A stretch of 64,000 nt of DNA, taken from positions 24,534 through 88,533 of the forward strand of contig JAHAYL010000029.1 in assembly GCA_018384065.1 (NCBI GenBank), in the 5' to 3' direction. This stretch comes from Oxalobacter sp. GTDB taxonomy: Bacteria; Pseudomonadota; Gammaproteobacteria; Burkholderiales; Burkholderiaceae_D. The position numbers and the translations under genes were made by a program. The notes below the pieces were generated by a model. It saw nothing but the letters and a program-made list of their open reading frames with translations. It was not told the DNA's origin and did no database searches. Numbering within the stretch: the stretch's first letter is position 1; the number at the start of each line of letters is the position of its first letter. Shown here one piece after another: positions 63,198 through 64,000 of the stretch.

Positions 63198-63965
63198 TTA
63201 TGCGGGTAGTGGTGTTGCAGAAATAGCTGCTTCTGACACATCTATGCTGAAAGCTTTCTGTATAAGAGCCACTACATGTTGGCAATGTTTAAACAGATCT
63301 TCGATATCTTTCAGTAGTGAAGGATCTTGCAGAAGTTCGTTTGCAACTTCATATAACCCGAAAGATGCACCCAGTACTGCTCCGATAGCTGCACCACCAC
63401 CGGGGATTGGAAGTAAACGGGAGCCTAAATCATATCCTTGGGCTGTCCGTTTCTTGATAGTAATTAAAGCATTGGTAGAGCAAACTTGAGGAGAAATTCT
63501 GCCAACAATTTTAGTAATTTCTCCGCATTCTTTTAAGACTTCTATTGTGGTGGGAGATGTTGCTATGCCTTTGACGGAGTCAAGAGCATCTTGAGCCATT
63601 TTTTGTAAAATTTTTCCAGCACCAGGCGCTGTTTGCCAAATATCATTGGCAATTTCTTTTGCATTATTAATTGTTTTACCTGTTAAATCATTAGCGTAAT
63701 CGGCGATTACCTGTAATCCAGATTTTGTATAGTCAATTGCTACGGTTCCTGCATCTACAACAGTTGTTCCAGTATTTGTAACTATTTGTGTAGTTCTGTC
63801 AGTTACTTTATTGCCTACTTCTACAGTTTTTTGGGCGGCATCTTTGGCAAGTTCTGTAGTTTTTCCGATGACACTGCCACTTACTTCCCCAATGGTTTGT
63901 GCCGTCTTTTTTGTAAATTCCGTAGTATTATTTATTACGTTTCTTGTTAAAGAAGAAAATTCCAT
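63198..63965 (-). CDS. Amphipathic, Thr/Val-rich protein of unknown function
   Basis: A 255-residue protein without signal peptide. The first 100 residues are a run of Thr/Lys/Val-rich amphipathic segments (TTEFTKKTAQTIGEVSG, KTTELAKDAAQKTVEVG, VTDRTTQIVTNTG) reminiscent of 11-residue helical repeats of LEA-like or lipid-surface proteins. The middle carries a Gly-rich hydrophobic hairpin (IPGGGAAIGAVLGASFGLY, about residues 185-205). Two Cys pairs are possible (KECGEI, PQVCST). It is markedly A+T-rich in its 5' half. AGGAG lies six bases before the ATG and is itself part of a short CTCC-TTCA-GGAG hairpin. It is the first cluster gene seen; more may lie beyond the window. Confidence 0.65.
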   Translation of the reverse strand: MEFSSLTRNVINNTTEFTKKTAQTIGEVSGSVIGKTTELAKDAAQKTVEVGNKVTDRTTQIVTNTGTTVVDAGTVAIDYTKSGLQVIADYANDLTGKTINNAKEIANDIWQTAPGAGKILQKMAQDALDSVKGIATSPTTIEVLKECGEITKIVGRISPQVCSTNALITIKKRTAQGYDLGSRLLPIPGGGAAIGAVLGASFGLYEVANELLQDPSLLKDIEDLFKHCQHVVALIQKAFSIDVSEAAISATPLPA

Positions 63966-64000
63966 ACTAATCTCCTGAAGGAGTTTTGATAATATAATAC

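Noticed and set aside
1..64000. tRNA, rRNA, insertion sequences, integrase or phage attachment sites
   Set aside because: Inspection of all gaps (none above about 250 bases) showed no cloverleaf, transposase, integrase or flanking inverted repeats.

Overview
The window looks like a stretch of chromosome from a betaproteobacterium of the order Burkholderiales, most likely an Oxalobacteraceae member such as Oxalobacter. This is inferred from gene order (metX-metW-ampG; yibN-grxC-secB-gpsA; glnE-yhdP-nit-tldD), a glutathione plus regulatory-PTS block (gshA-gshB-EIIA-ptsH-ptsI), a two-protein style RfaE and a base composition near 50% GC. It was not confirmed by a database search. No rRNA, tRNA, insertion sequence or CRISPR array was seen.

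Bases 1-47256 are mostly housekeeping genes in short operons. In order they are: the end of tamB; a DUF3108 protein; heptose adenylyltransferase (rfaE2) converging on an hslR-folB-ttcA operon; a MidA-like methyltransferase; a small secreted 11-residue-repeat protein resembling knotted septoil proteins; a ubiK-comM-DUF1840 operon; gshA-gshB followed by a PTS lacking any sugar permease; a SAM-II-type riboswitch with a terminator in front of metX-metW-ampG; pyrE; an acetolactate decarboxylase; a MoeB-like E1, CtpA and GpmA; yibN-grxC-secB-gpsA; glnE; yhdP-nit-tldD; aroG; yajQ; murB; a four-gene methylthioadenosine salvage operon (mtnP-aldolase-apt-mtnA); argF and argG; cca; a lytic transglycosylase; and a 5-formyltetrahydrofolate cyclo-ligase.

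Two cis-regulatory systems can be read base by base. Upstream of aroG (DAHP synthase) there is a near-consensus promoter, a 19-codon leader peptide with five Phe, one Tyr and one Trp, and competing antiterminator and terminator stems, which is classical attenuation. Upstream of metX a promoter places the transcript start at the first base of a SAM-II-like aptamer, followed by an intrinsic terminator.

Bases 47257-64000 are accessory. They hold a 186-nt segment that can fold into a 6S-like rod beside the cyclo-ligase gene, a toxin-first type II toxin-antitoxin pair, and a 15.7-kb minus-strand cluster of nine genes that continues to, and perhaps beyond, the right edge. The cluster encodes five Sel1-repeat proteins, one of about 39 repeats and one fused to an acyl carrier protein domain. 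It also encodes two paralogous membrane proteins (J-like N-terminus, zinc ribbon, one membrane helix, different periplasmic ends), a secreted protein with a MliC-like lysozyme-inhibitor domain, and an amphipathic 255-residue protein. Tight spacing and repeated paralogous parts suggest one functional unit. It is the best candidate here for an undescribed system, possibly an envelope or host-interface machine; that role is inference.
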